This document shows positions 43,969-53,063 of a stretch of 64,000 nucleotides of DNA, one piece after another (position 1 is the stretch's first letter; the number at the start of each line of letters is the position of its first letter). Below the pieces are notes generated by a model, which was given only the letters and a program-made list of their open reading frames with translations, was not told the DNA's origin and did no database searches. Position numbers and translations under genes: made by a program. Origin of the DNA: Gemmatimonadota bacterium (GTDB lineage: Bacteria; Gemmatimonadota; Gemmatimonadetes; Gemmatimonadales; GWC2-71-9); the NCBI GenBank assembly GCA_029262195.1, contig JAJCZX010000030.1:561615-625614 (forward strand), in the 5' to 3' direction.

Positions 43969-45231
43969 ATGAATCGAACAATTTTTCGAGGGTTGGCTCT
44001 CTTCGCAATGGCTGCCGCCCTTTTTCCGACCGACCACCTGTCCGCCCAACAGCCCGGGAGCACACTCCGGGTGGGACTTGTCACGATGGGGCCCGGTGCG
44101 CAGGTGTGGGAAAAGTTCGGGCACAATGCCATTCTTGTGGAGGATACACTTAGCGGTACCAAAAGCTGGTACAACTACGGAATGTTCTCATTCGCTCAGG
44201 AAAATTTCATTTTGAAGTTTGCCCAGGGACGAATGGAATATTGGATGGAGGGCCGCAACCCGCTGTTCGACCTTCCGGCATACATCCAACAGGACCGCGC
44301 GGTCTGGGTGCAATACCTGAGGTTAACTCCGTCTCAAAGATGGTCTCTCAAGACTTTCCTGGAAAACAACGATACGGCCGAAAATAGATTCTATCGCTAC
44401 GACTACTATCGGGACAATTGCTCTACTCGGATTCGAGACGCAATCGATCTGGTGCTGGGCGGACAACTCCACGAACAGACAAAAAACGCGCCGACTGACC
44501 GCACACTCCGGTTTCACACACAACGACTCACAACCGCCGATCCCATCATTTACACAGCCTTGATGCTTGCGTTGGGACCCGGTGTCGACAGGCCAATATC
44601 CGAATGGGAAGAAATGTTTCTTCCACTGGCAACGCGGGAAATTTTCCAAAGCCTGACAGTCACCACGACCGACGGAGCCGTGTTACCGCTTGTTGAATCA
44701 GAAGAGACACTTTTCGCAAGCGACGTGTGGACCACCGACGAAGCACCACCACGTTGGACACTTCGCTATCTAATGGTCGGTCTGGTACTGGCTTTAATTA
44801 TTGGCGTTCTTGGAATAAGGAGCACTGCATGTCCATGGGCTCGGACAGGGTTTGTGCTTGTCTGTGGCTTATGGACTTTGCTGGTCGGGCTGGGTGGAAT
44901 AGTGCTCAGCGGGCTGTGGTTGGCAACCGACCACACCGTGGCATACTGGAACGACAATCTCTTCTTGTTGAACCCGTTCGTTTTTGCCCTGGCTGTACTT
45001 CTACCCTTTGTGGCACTAAAGCGACAGAGCCCAGCGCGACACGCACCGAAGTTCGCGATGATTGCGCTCGCACTTTGCTCCATCGGCCTCGTGCTCCAAC
45101 TTGTACCGGGAATCGGACAGGTAAACGGCCAGATGTACGCGTTGTTCCTCCTGCCTAACCTCGCTGCAGCCGCCTCCATAATTCGCCTGTCCTGGTGGGT
45201 TCAAGACGGGGCATTGCCGAACGCGGAATAG
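43969..45231 (+). CDS. DUF4105 (Lnb N-terminal-like) membrane protein
   Basis: A 420-residue protein. A signal peptide (ALFAMAAALFPTDHLSAQ) is followed by a periplasmic DUF4105 domain. His53 in KFGHNAI and the Cys in YRDNCSTRIRD (about residue 146) form the likely cysteine/histidine active site. About five TM helices fill residues 265-410. The domain is shared with Lnb, which transfers acyl chains within lipoproteins. The same activity here is an inference. It lies 62 bp after batE and may be read through from it. Confidence 0.85.
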   Translation: MNRTIFRGLALFAMAAALFPTDHLSAQQPGSTLRVGLVTMGPGAQVWEKFGHNAILVEDTLSGTKSWYNYGMFSFAQENFILKFAQGRMEYWMEGRNPLFDLPAYIQQDRAVWVQYLRLTPSQRWSLKTFLENNDTAENRFYRYDYYRDNCSTRIRDAIDLVLGGQLHEQTKNAPTDRTLRFHTQRLTTADPIIYTALMLALGPGVDRPISEWEEMFLPLATREIFQSLTVTTTDGAVLPLVESEETLFASDVWTTDEAPPRWTLRYLMVGLVLALIIGVLGIRSTACPWARTGFVLVCGLWTLLVGLGGIVLSGLWLATDHTVAYWNDNLFLLNPFVFALAVLLPFVALKRQSPARHAPKFAMIALALCSIGLVLQLVPGIGQVNGQMYALFLLPNLAAAASIIRLSWWVQDGALPNAE

Positions 45232-45304
45232 TTATTCGGACGGCGGCGAAACTTCAAGCCACCGCGGCGATGTCGACCGAACCGACGTACAAAAAACTTT
45301 TTAC

Positions 45305-45682
45305 ATGGAAAAAAGCTATTTTCAGGTGGAATCGCCGGAAGGCGGTGACCCCGGCCAATCAATCACCGAAGCACTCAGAATAGATCTCTCATAATCACCC
45401 GTGGTCAAACTCGTCGATCCAACTCGTGTCGCCGAGGGCCTTGAGAGGATGAACGAAGACCCGACAGCACAACTGACCGGACAGCTTGCCATGGAGTTGG
45501 CGGAACGGGAGGGTATCAAAGCCGTTCTGGACGGAGAGATCGGGGCCATCGGTCAGGGGTTCGTCATATCTCTGCGGTTGCTTTACCGGAGGGATCTTCC
45601 CGCGACAAGTCGACCCGACGGAGCGGACGCTCGGCCATGGGATGGATTCACGTCGCCGAAAGCAACTATCCGGAGGCGATGA
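45305..45682 (+). pseudogene. Decayed fragment of a kinase-associated domain
   Basis: One frame reads GDPGQSITEALRIDLS, an in-frame TAA at 45392-45394, then SPVVKLVDPTRVAEGLERM and AEREGIKAVLDGEIGAIGQGF. Intact relatives, as I recall them, are large Ser/Thr-kinase proteins with TPRs, in which this stretch is continuous with Gln at the stop position (CAA to TAA is one change). No kinase domain precedes it, and recognisable homology stops soon after VISLRLL. No good ribosome site is present. The whole 605-bp gap 45232-45836 holds only this remnant and, from about 45695 to 45785, a pyrimidine-rich stretch. Confidence 0.65.
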
Positions 45683-45836
45683 TGGAGGAAATTTTCAATT
45701 CACCATTCACTATTCTGCATTCTCCCCTCCCCTCCACCCACCACCCTCCTCCCCGCTTCACCACCAAGTCGGTTATTCCTTGGCACCTGGGACCCCATCT
45801 TGAGTTCCAGCATCAGAACTCAACGGGAGAGCAGCA

Positions 45837-46592
45837 ATGAAAAAGACAGTTATGGTTTTGGGCATGGCGGTCGCCATGAGCGCCCCCGCGGTCGCGCAAA
45901 GTGGTGGAGACCCTGTGGACCTCTGGGTAGGAACTGACATCGTAGACGGCTCCCTGCTCGAGGAGGGTGTGGAAACGATAACCAACTCGATCACCCGAGC
46001 CGGCGAAACCAGCGAGGGGCCGATCTCCTGGGAGGAGTTGCAGGTTGTGTGGCAAAACGGCAAGAGCATTTTACGACACACGTCGACAGTATCCAGGAAC
46101 GGCACCCTTGTCGTCCAGGATACGACTTTTTACGACGCGGCCACCCTGGCCCCGTTGTCACACTATTCAGTGCATACCGGACGCAGAACTTTGCACATCT
46201 GGTACGGCGAAGATCGAGTTACAGGTACCCGCACAATGACTGACGGTACCGAGGAACAGGTCAACGTGGCGCTAGAGCGAAAGGCATATGATCCGTCATC
46301 CCTTCTTCTGTTGACGCGAGCCCTCCCCCTTGAAGAAGGATTCGGAGCAAGTTTTCCCATGTTCGACCATGAGAACCTCACCGTGAAGATGATGAGTATC
46401 TGGGTTGTCGGGAAGGAGTGGATCGAAACTTCCGATGGTGGCACCGAGGCCTGGAAAGTGTCAATCAATATGGGTAACGCCGACAACCCGGCCGAGTATT
46501 GGATTGATACAAACTCCCGCCAGTCGATCAAGTCAGCAGCGCGTTGGAACGACGTTTCAATAAAGTCATGGAGCAGCTACCAATCAGAATAA
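45837..46592 (+). CDS. Exported protein of unknown function (DUF3108-like)
   Basis: A 251-residue protein with a clear signal peptide (MKKTVMVLGMAVAMSAPAVAQ) and a mature part of alternating beta strands, e.g. TLVVQDTTFYDAATLAPLSHYS and EAWKVSINMG. The pattern suits a lipocalin-like or DUF3108-type barrel that holds a hydrophobic ligand, but the identity is not certain. The ATG has GGGAGAG upstream. A hairpin terminator follows, so it is probably monocistronic. Confidence 0.8.
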   Translation: MKKTVMVLGMAVAMSAPAVAQSGGDPVDLWVGTDIVDGSLLEEGVETITNSITRAGETSEGPISWEELQVVWQNGKSILRHTSTVSRNGTLVVQDTTFYDAATLAPLSHYSVHTGRRTLHIWYGEDRVTGTRTMTDGTEEQVNVALERKAYDPSSLLLLTRALPLEEGFGASFPMFDHENLTVKMMSIWVVGKEWIETSDGGTEAWKVSINMGNADNPAEYWIDTNSRQSIKSAARWNDVSIKSWSSYQSE

Positions 46593-46606
46593 AATCGCGA
46601 TCGCCA

Positions 46607-46643
46607 CGGGTGGGGGCGTAAATCGTGCCCACCCGGTTTGTTG
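46607..46643 (+). terminator. Hairpin CGGGTGGG/CCCACCCG with T-rich tail
   Basis: Perfect 8-bp arms (46607-46614 and 46628-46635) followed by GTTTGTTG, 15 bp after the stop of the exported protein gene. A good intrinsic terminator candidate. Confidence 0.6.
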
Positions 46644-46674
46644 ATGTTAACCCTCTCCCGACTAAATTCACCGT

Positions 46675-47781
46675 GTGAACCAGCAATCCTCAAACCGATC
46701 TGATTTTTGGCGCACCGCGGGCCCAATAGCTGGTGCATGGCTGGTCGTTGCCTTCATCGCGACCCTGCAAAACGTCGTGTTCAATACGCTAGAAGGGGAG
46801 TCAACGAGTTTCTGGAGCCTGATGAGGTGGCAGTTCCCGGTCTGGGCGCTATGGTCGGTGTTTACTCCAATCGTGTTATTCCTCGGCGACCGGGTGCGAG
46901 TTCGCCGTGACAACATGTTGATAGCGATACCATTCCATGCAGTCAGCGCCACAATCGTCGCGATGTTGCACGCCGCGTTCGGCGTAGCACTGGTGCGGTT
47001 TCTGGCGGCGTGGGAGCCGTCCGAAACGCCGATGGAGATGTTTATTGGCCTTTTGGAAGTGCGGTTCATTTTCTTTGTTTTCGCTTATACGTCGATCCTG
47101 GTTGCCGGTTATGCCTTCGAATGGTACCGACATTACCGGAAGGCCCAGTTGACCACTTCCAGGCTCGAAGCCCAGCTCTCCAGTGCCAGACTTGAGGCGC
47201 TCAAATCACAACTCCACCCTCATTTCCTTTTTAACACGCTGCAAGCCATCGCCGTGCTGGTTGAAGAAAACCCCCGGTCAGCCCAAAAGATGATCACCCA
47301 GCTTGGAGACCTCCTTCGGCATACCGTCGACACCTTTTCTGTTCAACACGTCACCCTCAAGGAGGAACTGGAATTTCTTGAACTCTACCTAGGAATCGAA
47401 CGTACCCGTTTTCAGGATCGCCTTACTGTCTCGTTCGATGTGGACCCCTCCGTGCTCGACCGCCGAGTGCCCAGCTTCATTCTCCAACCACTGGTTGAAA
47501 ACGCGATCAAGCACGGACTTTCGAAGCACACCGGGGCCGGTACGATCACGATTTCGGCCTTGCCCATCGACGACAAACTATCCCTCACCGTCGCCAATTC
47601 AGGCGAAACAGCCACCGAAACGACTCCGCAGGACTGGACCGACGGAGTTGGACTCGGTGCCACTCGCGCACGCCTTGAAGAGATGTACAACGGGGATCAC
47701 AGAATAATCACCAATGCGGGACCATCAGGGGTAGAAGTAACTCTACTGATACCCGCCGCCGAAGATGCCATTCATGGTTGA
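46675..47781 (+). CDS. LytS/YehU-type sensor histidine kinase
   Basis: A 368-residue kinase of the HisKA-like PF06580 type. Four TM helices fill residues 15-150, followed by a short coiled coil. The phosphoacceptor box is LKSQLHPHFLFNTLQAI (about 178-194), the N box is LVENAIKHGL (about 274) and the C-terminal ATP lid is GVGLGATRARLEEM. The start is GTG 46675. Its end overlaps the response-regulator start by 17 bp, so the two form a two-component operon. The signal sensed is unknown. Confidence 0.93.
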   Translation: MNQQSSNRSDFWRTAGPIAGAWLVVAFIATLQNVVFNTLEGESTSFWSLMRWQFPVWALWSVFTPIVLFLGDRVRVRRDNMLIAIPFHAVSATIVAMLHAAFGVALVRFLAAWEPSETPMEMFIGLLEVRFIFFVFAYTSILVAGYAFEWYRHYRKAQLTTSRLEAQLSSARLEALKSQLHPHFLFNTLQAIAVLVEENPRSAQKMITQLGDLLRHTVDTFSVQHVTLKEELEFLELYLGIERTRFQDRLTVSFDVDPSVLDRRVPSFILQPLVENAIKHGLSKHTGAGTITISALPIDDKLSLTVANSGETATETTPQDWTDGVGLGATRARLEEMYNGDHRIITNAGPSGVEVTLLIPAAEDAIHG

Positions 47782-48544
47782 TGCGTTGTCCCCGGTCAAA
47801 GTCCTGGTCGTGGACGACGAACCATTGGTGAGAGTTGGAATAACCAGGACTCTCCGGCAACTTGAACACGTCGAATTGGTCGGTGAGGCTTCCGACGGAC
47901 TGGAGGCGGTCTCCCTTATCGAAGCCCTAAAGCCGAACGTAGTTTTCCTTGATGTGCAGATGCCAGGAATGAACGGTTTCGAGGTCCTCGAAGCTCTGGA
48001 AGTTGACTCTAAACCCGTTATCGTCTTTGTGACCGCATTTGACCAGCACGCGATCCGCGCGTTCGATGTACACGCGGCCGACTACATACTCAAACCCTTT
48101 GACGATGAGCGCCTCATCACTTCACTTGAGCGAGCCATCGTGCGAACGAGAGCGGTCGCGGAGCAAAAAGGCCTGGAGCCGTTGCTTGAGGACATACGGA
48201 CGCAAAGGGCAAAACACACCGAGCGTTTTCTTATTAGAAGTGCCGGGCGCATCTATTTTGTGGCCGCAACGGAAATCGACTGGATAGAAGCGGCCGACAA
48301 TTATGTGAGACTCTACGCGGAGGGCAAGCCGCACTTGGTCCGCTCAAAGATTTCCCAACTTGCAGATGAATTGGACCCCACCGGTTTCGCCCGCGTTCAC
48401 CGGTCACATATAGTAAATATGGCGCGGGTCCGGGAACTCAGGCCCCTGGCGAGCGGGGACTGCGACATCATCCTAAAAAACGGTCAGGTAGTGAGAATGA
48501 GCCGCAGCTATAGACAGGCGTTCGAAAAAAAGATGACAGGCTAA
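47765..48544 (+). CDS. LytTR-family response regulator
   Basis: A 259-residue regulator. The receiver domain covers residues 10-125 (VLVVDDEPLVRVG; phospho-Asp in FLDVQMPGMNG near residue 63; Lys in YILKPFDDE). A LytTR DNA-binding domain covers about 155-255 (IDWIEAADNYVRLYAEGK, FARVHRSHIVNMARV). LytTR proteins bind direct repeats in promoters. ATG 47774 is an alternative start. It converges on a small unknown gene 12 bp away. Confidence 0.94.
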   Translation: MPFMVDALSPVKVLVVDDEPLVRVGITRTLRQLEHVELVGEASDGLEAVSLIEALKPNVVFLDVQMPGMNGFEVLEALEVDSKPVIVFVTAFDQHAIRAFDVHAADYILKPFDDERLITSLERAIVRTRAVAEQKGLEPLLEDIRTQRAKHTERFLIRSAGRIYFVAATEIDWIEAADNYVRLYAEGKPHLVRSKISQLADELDPTGFARVHRSHIVNMARVRELRPLASGDCDIILKNGQVVRMSRSYRQAFEKKMTG

Positions 48545-48556
48545 CTCTTCAGTCGG

Positions 48557-48790
48557 TCAATCTCCGAAAGGATTTGGTTTCCGAGAAACGGGAGGAGCCT
48601 CCACTGAATCCAGTAGCCTTTGCAATTCTTCCTGGCTCAACTCAAACACATCTTTCTCATAACCAGGCGGTCGCACAGACGTGCGCTTTCCGACATTTCC
48701 GGGCTGCGGCACAAATTCCCACTGTGAACTGTACCGATCTTGAATCTCCCACTGCCTGCCATCTCGATCCGTAAATTTTCTATAACCCAT
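48557..48790 (-). CDS. Small protein of unknown function
   Basis: A 77-residue soluble protein (MGYRKFTDRDGRQWEIQD at the start). It is rich in charged and aromatic residues, with a predicted helix ELSQEELQRLLDSVEA. ATG 48790 has GGGAAG at good spacing; the frame extends two codons further (GTG 48793, TTG 48796). The start resembles small proteins with a WEVRDxS-like pattern that occur beside DNA-related genes, but no function is claimed. Confidence 0.65.
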   Translation of the reverse strand: MGYRKFTDRDGRQWEIQDRYSSQWEFVPQPGNVGKRTSVRPPGYEKDVFELSQEELQRLLDSVEAPPVSRKPNPFGD

Positions 48791-48840
48791 CACCAATTCT
48801 TCCCGTTTGTGTCTCCCGCTCCCCGCTCCCTGCTCCCTTT

Positions 48841-49926
48841 TTACACCATCTCCCGCCTGACTACTTCCAAATGTTCGTCCGTCAAACCACCCATTTCAAA
48901 CATCGCCACACCCGAACTCCCAGCGTTTCGCGCTCCCCGAATCGCTTCTCCAAGTTTCCCGGGATCCAGGTCGGGTAGATAAACGCCCGAGTTTAGCTGT
49001 TTTCCGTCCGGCAGCGTGGCCAGGCCCTCTCTAGCCGCAGATTCGATCCAGGAGACCTCCTCCTCGTAGAACCCGTTGTAGAGCATCGGGAAAAACATAT
49101 CGAGGTTCCATCTGTTCCACTGTTGATGAACCATCAGGCTGGCCATCGCCGGAGTGGGAAACACCGCCGCCGATATCGGTTTCCCCATTGTGTGCACGGC
49201 GTCGGCCAGTTCGTTGACCAGACGCGTAATGCTATCCCAACGGAATTGCTTCCATCTCCCGTCCTCCGTTGGCTGAAGCAACTCGATCGGATCAACCCCG
49301 TGGAGTGCTTCAAACTTTTCCCTGCACACGTCGCAGTAGCAATAGTCGAATTCCGGATACTCCTGATCCTGCACGAGGTCGTACTTGGACCAGAGTCCTT
49401 TCGGAAGGATGACATCGGCATGACGAATGTAGTCCAGATGAACTCCATCCACGCCCGGTTCCCTCGCAACATCCGCAATCTTTTGGCCGATGTACTCCCG
49501 CACCGGATCGCGCGTCGGGCACACCCACTTGTAATAGTCTACGTAAGCCGGGTGGTTGAGACTGTCCTCCAGGTTGCGATTGAGAGTAAACCACTCCGGA
49601 TGGTTGTCTCTCACGAATTCGTCACCCGGTCGGTTGAGAATCCACACCCACCTGTGAAACTCAAGGCCTGCATCGTGCGCGGCACCCGAGAGCTTTTCGG
49701 TTTCGCCTCCCGATGCCAGCACTCCTACGAATCCGGCATCGGCTATCCTCGAAAATTGCTCCAGCCACTCAGACCTCGTGCGATCCTGTCCCCCATGCAC
49801 CCAGGTCCAGGCTCCAAAGTTTGGATTACCGAAAACGCTCTGAGGTTTCAGGAATTCGGGAGCCGGAATCAACTGGCTACCCGCAACCGTAGCTGACAAT
49901 GTTTTAATGAACTTGCGTCGTTTCAT
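48841..49926 (-). CDS. Tat-exported glycoside-hydrolase-like protein (GHL10/DUF187-type)
   Basis: A 361-residue protein whose N-terminus MKRRKFIKTLSATVAG has a twin-arginine signal. It is a TIM-barrel of the glycosyl-hydrolase-like 10 type: GAWTWVHGG, AGFVGVLASGG, EFHRWVWILNRPG, the catalytic-face motif GVHLDYIRH near residue 190, and a C-terminal SSGVAMFEMG. A CYCDVC pair could bind a metal or form a disulfide. ATG 49926 is preferred over 49959 because it starts the Tat signal. The glycan target is unknown. Confidence 0.8.
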   Translation of the reverse strand: MKRRKFIKTLSATVAGSQLIPAPEFLKPQSVFGNPNFGAWTWVHGGQDRTRSEWLEQFSRIADAGFVGVLASGGETEKLSGAAHDAGLEFHRWVWILNRPGDEFVRDNHPEWFTLNRNLEDSLNHPAYVDYYKWVCPTRDPVREYIGQKIADVAREPGVDGVHLDYIRHADVILPKGLWSKYDLVQDQEYPEFDYCYCDVCREKFEALHGVDPIELLQPTEDGRWKQFRWDSITRLVNELADAVHTMGKPISAAVFPTPAMASLMVHQQWNRWNLDMFFPMLYNGFYEEEVSWIESAAREGLATLPDGKQLNSGVYLPDLDPGKLGEAIRGARNAGSSGVAMFEMGGLTDEHLEVVRREMV

Positions 49927-50077
49927 ACTACCATCCGTAAACGTGATTTTCACCGCCACACCAGTTATAGAATGAAACCAATACCGGTCCTTGTTCCGGT
50001 GACCATCTCAAGAGTTAAAGGGTATATACTGATATCCATTACAGTCACAATTCATTAATCATGAAGACACATCAACT

Positions 50078-50572
50078 ATGAAATCTGTTTCAATTTCCTT
50101 CGTTGCGCTTCTCTCGTTCGCCGCATGCGATTCTAACCCCACTGCACCCGGCATTCCAGCCAACGCGCGGGAAATCGAATTTACAGTGGTCGACACTACG
50201 ATCCAATCCGGGTTTTCCTCTTTCACAGTCCCAATGCGGACCGTTATCCGAGCCCAGGAGGCTTTCGAAGCTTTCTGGGGGGACATTCACAGTGGACTAA
50301 ACCCCACCCCCAATCCTCCTGTACTTGATTTCGACAAATCAATGCTTGTTGTAGCCGCCTCTGGCACACGCCCCAACAGTGGATACTCCATTTCCGTAAA
50401 AACGGTTGCACGAGAAGGTGATCAGCTCTTCGTGCACATCGAAGAGACCTTCCCGGGCGCTGAGTGTATCACTTTGCAGGTGATTACCTCCCCTGTCACG
50501 GGTATTTTGGTAACCAAAACGGACGCACAGGTCGAATTCGTTGAAACCCAACGCCGATTCAAATGCGAATAA
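50078..50572 (+). CDS. PrcB_C-type lipoprotein
   Basis: A 164-residue lipoprotein with lipobox SFAACD (Cys at residue 17). The domain resembles the PrcB C-terminal (protease-complex stability) family, from VVAASGTRPNSGYSISVKTV, LFVHIEETFPG and QVITSPVTGILV. Two further Cys (ECITL and the final FKCE) could pair. In some bacteria PrcB stabilises an outer-membrane protease; no such protease is encoded here. It is divergent from the Tat-exported protein with a 151-bp spacer. Confidence 0.75.
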   Translation: MKSVSISFVALLSFAACDSNPTAPGIPANAREIEFTVVDTTIQSGFSSFTVPMRTVIRAQEAFEAFWGDIHSGLNPTPNPPVLDFDKSMLVVAASGTRPNSGYSISVKTVAREGDQLFVHIEETFPGAECITLQVITSPVTGILVTKTDAQVEFVETQRRFKCE

Positions 50573-50700
50573 TCTGGGCCCCAACACCACCGTCTGACCA
50601 GACGCACCCTTGAAAACCGACAAACCGGGTATTTTGATCACCTTGCGCCTTCAAATTTCGGCGCGCACCTTACGTAGGCAAAACTTGGTGATTGCAAACG

Positions 50701-53061
50701 ATGAAGTTGCTTTTGAGTCCAATCGGCGTTTTCGTTGCTATTGGTAGCATTTTTTTTGGGTTTTGGATGGCGGAGGAACGGAGCGAATTTCAATTGCTCC
50801 GTGTCCAGAGCCAAATGGCGGTTGAAGAATTTTCCAACCGAGCCCAATCTCACGTGGCTGAGCGGGTCGCCGGAGCAGCCACCCTGGCGGACGTTTGGTC
50901 CGAGGACCTCCCCGACCCCGATCAAGAATTCGTACTACGGGCCTCCACCATGGTCAACACTTTCGGCGGATTGCTGGCCGCAAATTGGGTTGAACCCGAC
51001 GGGACCATTCGCATCGTGGCACCAGTAGTCGGAAACGAAGATGCCCGCGGCCGCAACCTCTTTCTCAACCCATCTGCTGCCCCGGCGATTCGGTCAGCGG
51101 ACGAGACTGGGTTAGCGCGCTTTACTCCCCCAATCGACTTGTACCAGGGATTCCGTGGGTTCGCTGCCTACGTACCGATTGCAGCCGGGGGAACCCGGAC
51201 CGGATTCATCAACGTCGTATTCCGAAGCCAAACCCTTTTCGAGTCGATCACAAAGAACGACGCTTTCCTAAAACAATTTCGCCTCGATTTGATCAGCGGT
51301 GACGCCTCCTTCTTCGATCAGGGACCTGCTCCTGCCGTTGCCTCAACAGCGTCTCGCACCTTTGAGCTTGGCGATAGCGAGATAACCGTCTTCGCCACCC
51401 CCTTGCCGGTATTGGTGCAGCGATCCAGCACACTTTTGGGCGAGTGGGTTCTTGCATTTGGTTTACTGATTGCCGCCTTTGTTGCATTCCTCTTTCATAG
51501 ATCCGACAGATCCCGTTTAGAGCTGGCAAGCATCACCCGCCACCTTGAGGCTACCCTTGACGCAGTTCCCGATCTCCATGTTGTACTCGACGCCGACGCG
51601 CGCGTAATCGATTCGCGAATACCTGAAGGAACGTTGGAAATCCCGGGTGAACTTAACGGCAAATACGTTGGTACCGGCTTCAACGCGGAGACCACCAGGG
51701 CGATCGACTCGGCCAAGGATGAAGTGTCCCGCAGCGGTCAACCCCATGCGTTTTCATACGGCTGGGGCACCGGCAGCCATCAAAAATGGTTCGAGGGCCG
51801 CATGCTACCCATGGAAGACGACCATTTTTTATTGGTATCACGTGACGTCACTGCTCGAAGGTTGCACGAAGCAGAAGAGATGCGACTGAAAGAGCAAATG
51901 CAACTGACCCAGAAATTGGAGAGTCTGGGCGTCCTTGCCGGTGGAATCGCACACGATTTCAACAACATCCTGGTTTCGGTCCTTGGCAACGCGCAATTGG
52001 CCAGGGAGATGGCCGGGGAGGACACAAAACTGGTCACCCGTCTTGGCAATATAGAGTCCGGAGCCGAGCGGGCAGCAGTTCTTTGCAAGCAAATGTTGGC
52101 GTACGCTGGCCGTTCGTCGGTAGAGGTTGCTCCGTCAAACATCTCGGAAATAGTCGATGAAATGGCCGAGCTTCTTGAGGCGTCACTGTCCAAAAAGGTT
52201 GAGATCACCTACGACATCGCTGAAAACCTGAGGCCCGTCCTGGCCGACATGTCCCAACTGCGGCAGGTGATCCTGAACATCGTCATGAATTCAGTCGAGT
52301 CATTCGGCGACGAAGCAGGGGTTGTTTCGGTGAGGACCGGAAGCAGGGATTGCGACCCCGACTTTCTGGCCATGACGTATTTGAACGAGACGCTGCAACC
52401 CGGGAATTTCTCTTTCGTTCAGGTAACCGATAACGGCCGTGGTATGACGCCAGAAACCATCAGTCGGATTTTTGATCCGTTCTTTACCACAAAAGAACTT
52501 GGGCGAGGTCTCGGGTTGGCTGCGGTTGTTGGGATAATCAAAAGCCACCGCGGTGCACTGGACCTCCGATCCAGGCCCGGCCAGGGCACCACGTTCACCG
52601 TTTACTTTCCCGAACAACCGGATGAAGCGGAAAAAACCACTGCCGTTCCGGCTGAAGACGACGAGTGGAGACCTTCCGGAAAGGTCATGGTTGTGGATGA
52701 CGAAGACAGCGTTCGCGAACTTGCCGTTACTCTTGTAGAAAGACTCGGGTTCGAAACGGTTGCCGCACCCGACGGAACGAGCGCCCTGGAGTTCATCCGC
52801 AGTGGCGAGCACAAATTTTCCGCTGTTTTATTGGATGTCACCATGCCAGACATAAGCGGAATCGAAGTTTTGGAGCAGGCCCGGCGCGACTTTCCTGATC
52901 TTCCGATAGTGCTCACCAGCGGTTACTCGGAAAACGGTGAGGCCATCTCGACCCTCAGAGTCAAACCAACCGCATTTCTCCAGAAGCCCTACAGCATGAA
53001 GAAATTTGCGGAAACCCTCCGGTTTGCCATCGAATCAGGCCACCGAGACACAACTGTTTAG
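50701..53061 (+). CDS. Hybrid sensor histidine kinase/response regulator
   Basis: A 786-residue protein. TM helices lie at about 3-20 and 245-265 and enclose a CHASE-like periplasmic sensor (PDPDQEFVLRASTMVNTFGG). A PAS-like segment follows (about 285-400), then HisKA with the phospho-His in GGIAHDFNNIL, HATPase with GRGMTPETISRIFDPFFTT and GRGLGLAAVVGI, and a C-terminal receiver (VMVVDDED, LLDVTMPDISG). No separate DNA-binding domain is fused, so a downstream phosphotransfer partner or intramolecular control is expected. ATG 50701 is chosen; TTG 50692 is also in frame. Confidence 0.93.
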   Translation: MKLLLSPIGVFVAIGSIFFGFWMAEERSEFQLLRVQSQMAVEEFSNRAQSHVAERVAGAATLADVWSEDLPDPDQEFVLRASTMVNTFGGLLAANWVEPDGTIRIVAPVVGNEDARGRNLFLNPSAAPAIRSADETGLARFTPPIDLYQGFRGFAAYVPIAAGGTRTGFINVVFRSQTLFESITKNDAFLKQFRLDLISGDASFFDQGPAPAVASTASRTFELGDSEITVFATPLPVLVQRSSTLLGEWVLAFGLLIAAFVAFLFHRSDRSRLELASITRHLEATLDAVPDLHVVLDADARVIDSRIPEGTLEIPGELNGKYVGTGFNAETTRAIDSAKDEVSRSGQPHAFSYGWGTGSHQKWFEGRMLPMEDDHFLLVSRDVTARRLHEAEEMRLKEQMQLTQKLESLGVLAGGIAHDFNNILVSVLGNAQLAREMAGEDTKLVTRLGNIESGAERAAVLCKQMLAYAGRSSVEVAPSNISEIVDEMAELLEASLSKKVEITYDIAENLRPVLADMSQLRQVILNIVMNSVESFGDEAGVVSVRTGSRDCDPDFLAMTYLNETLQPGNFSFVQVTDNGRGMTPETISRIFDPFFTTKELGRGLGLAAVVGIIKSHRGALDLRSRPGQGTTFTVYFPEQPDEAEKTTAVPAEDDEWRPSGKVMVVDDEDSVRELAVTLVERLGFETVAAPDGTSALEFIRSGEHKFSAVLLDVTMPDISGIEVLEQARRDFPDLPIVLTSGYSENGEAISTLRVKPTAFLQKPYSMKKFAETLRFAIESGHRDTTV

Positions 53062-53063
53062 AA

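Noticed and set aside
49123..49896. 257-codon open frame on the + strand
   Set aside because: Antisense to the Tat-exported glycoside-hydrolase-like gene, with no signal or motif of its own.
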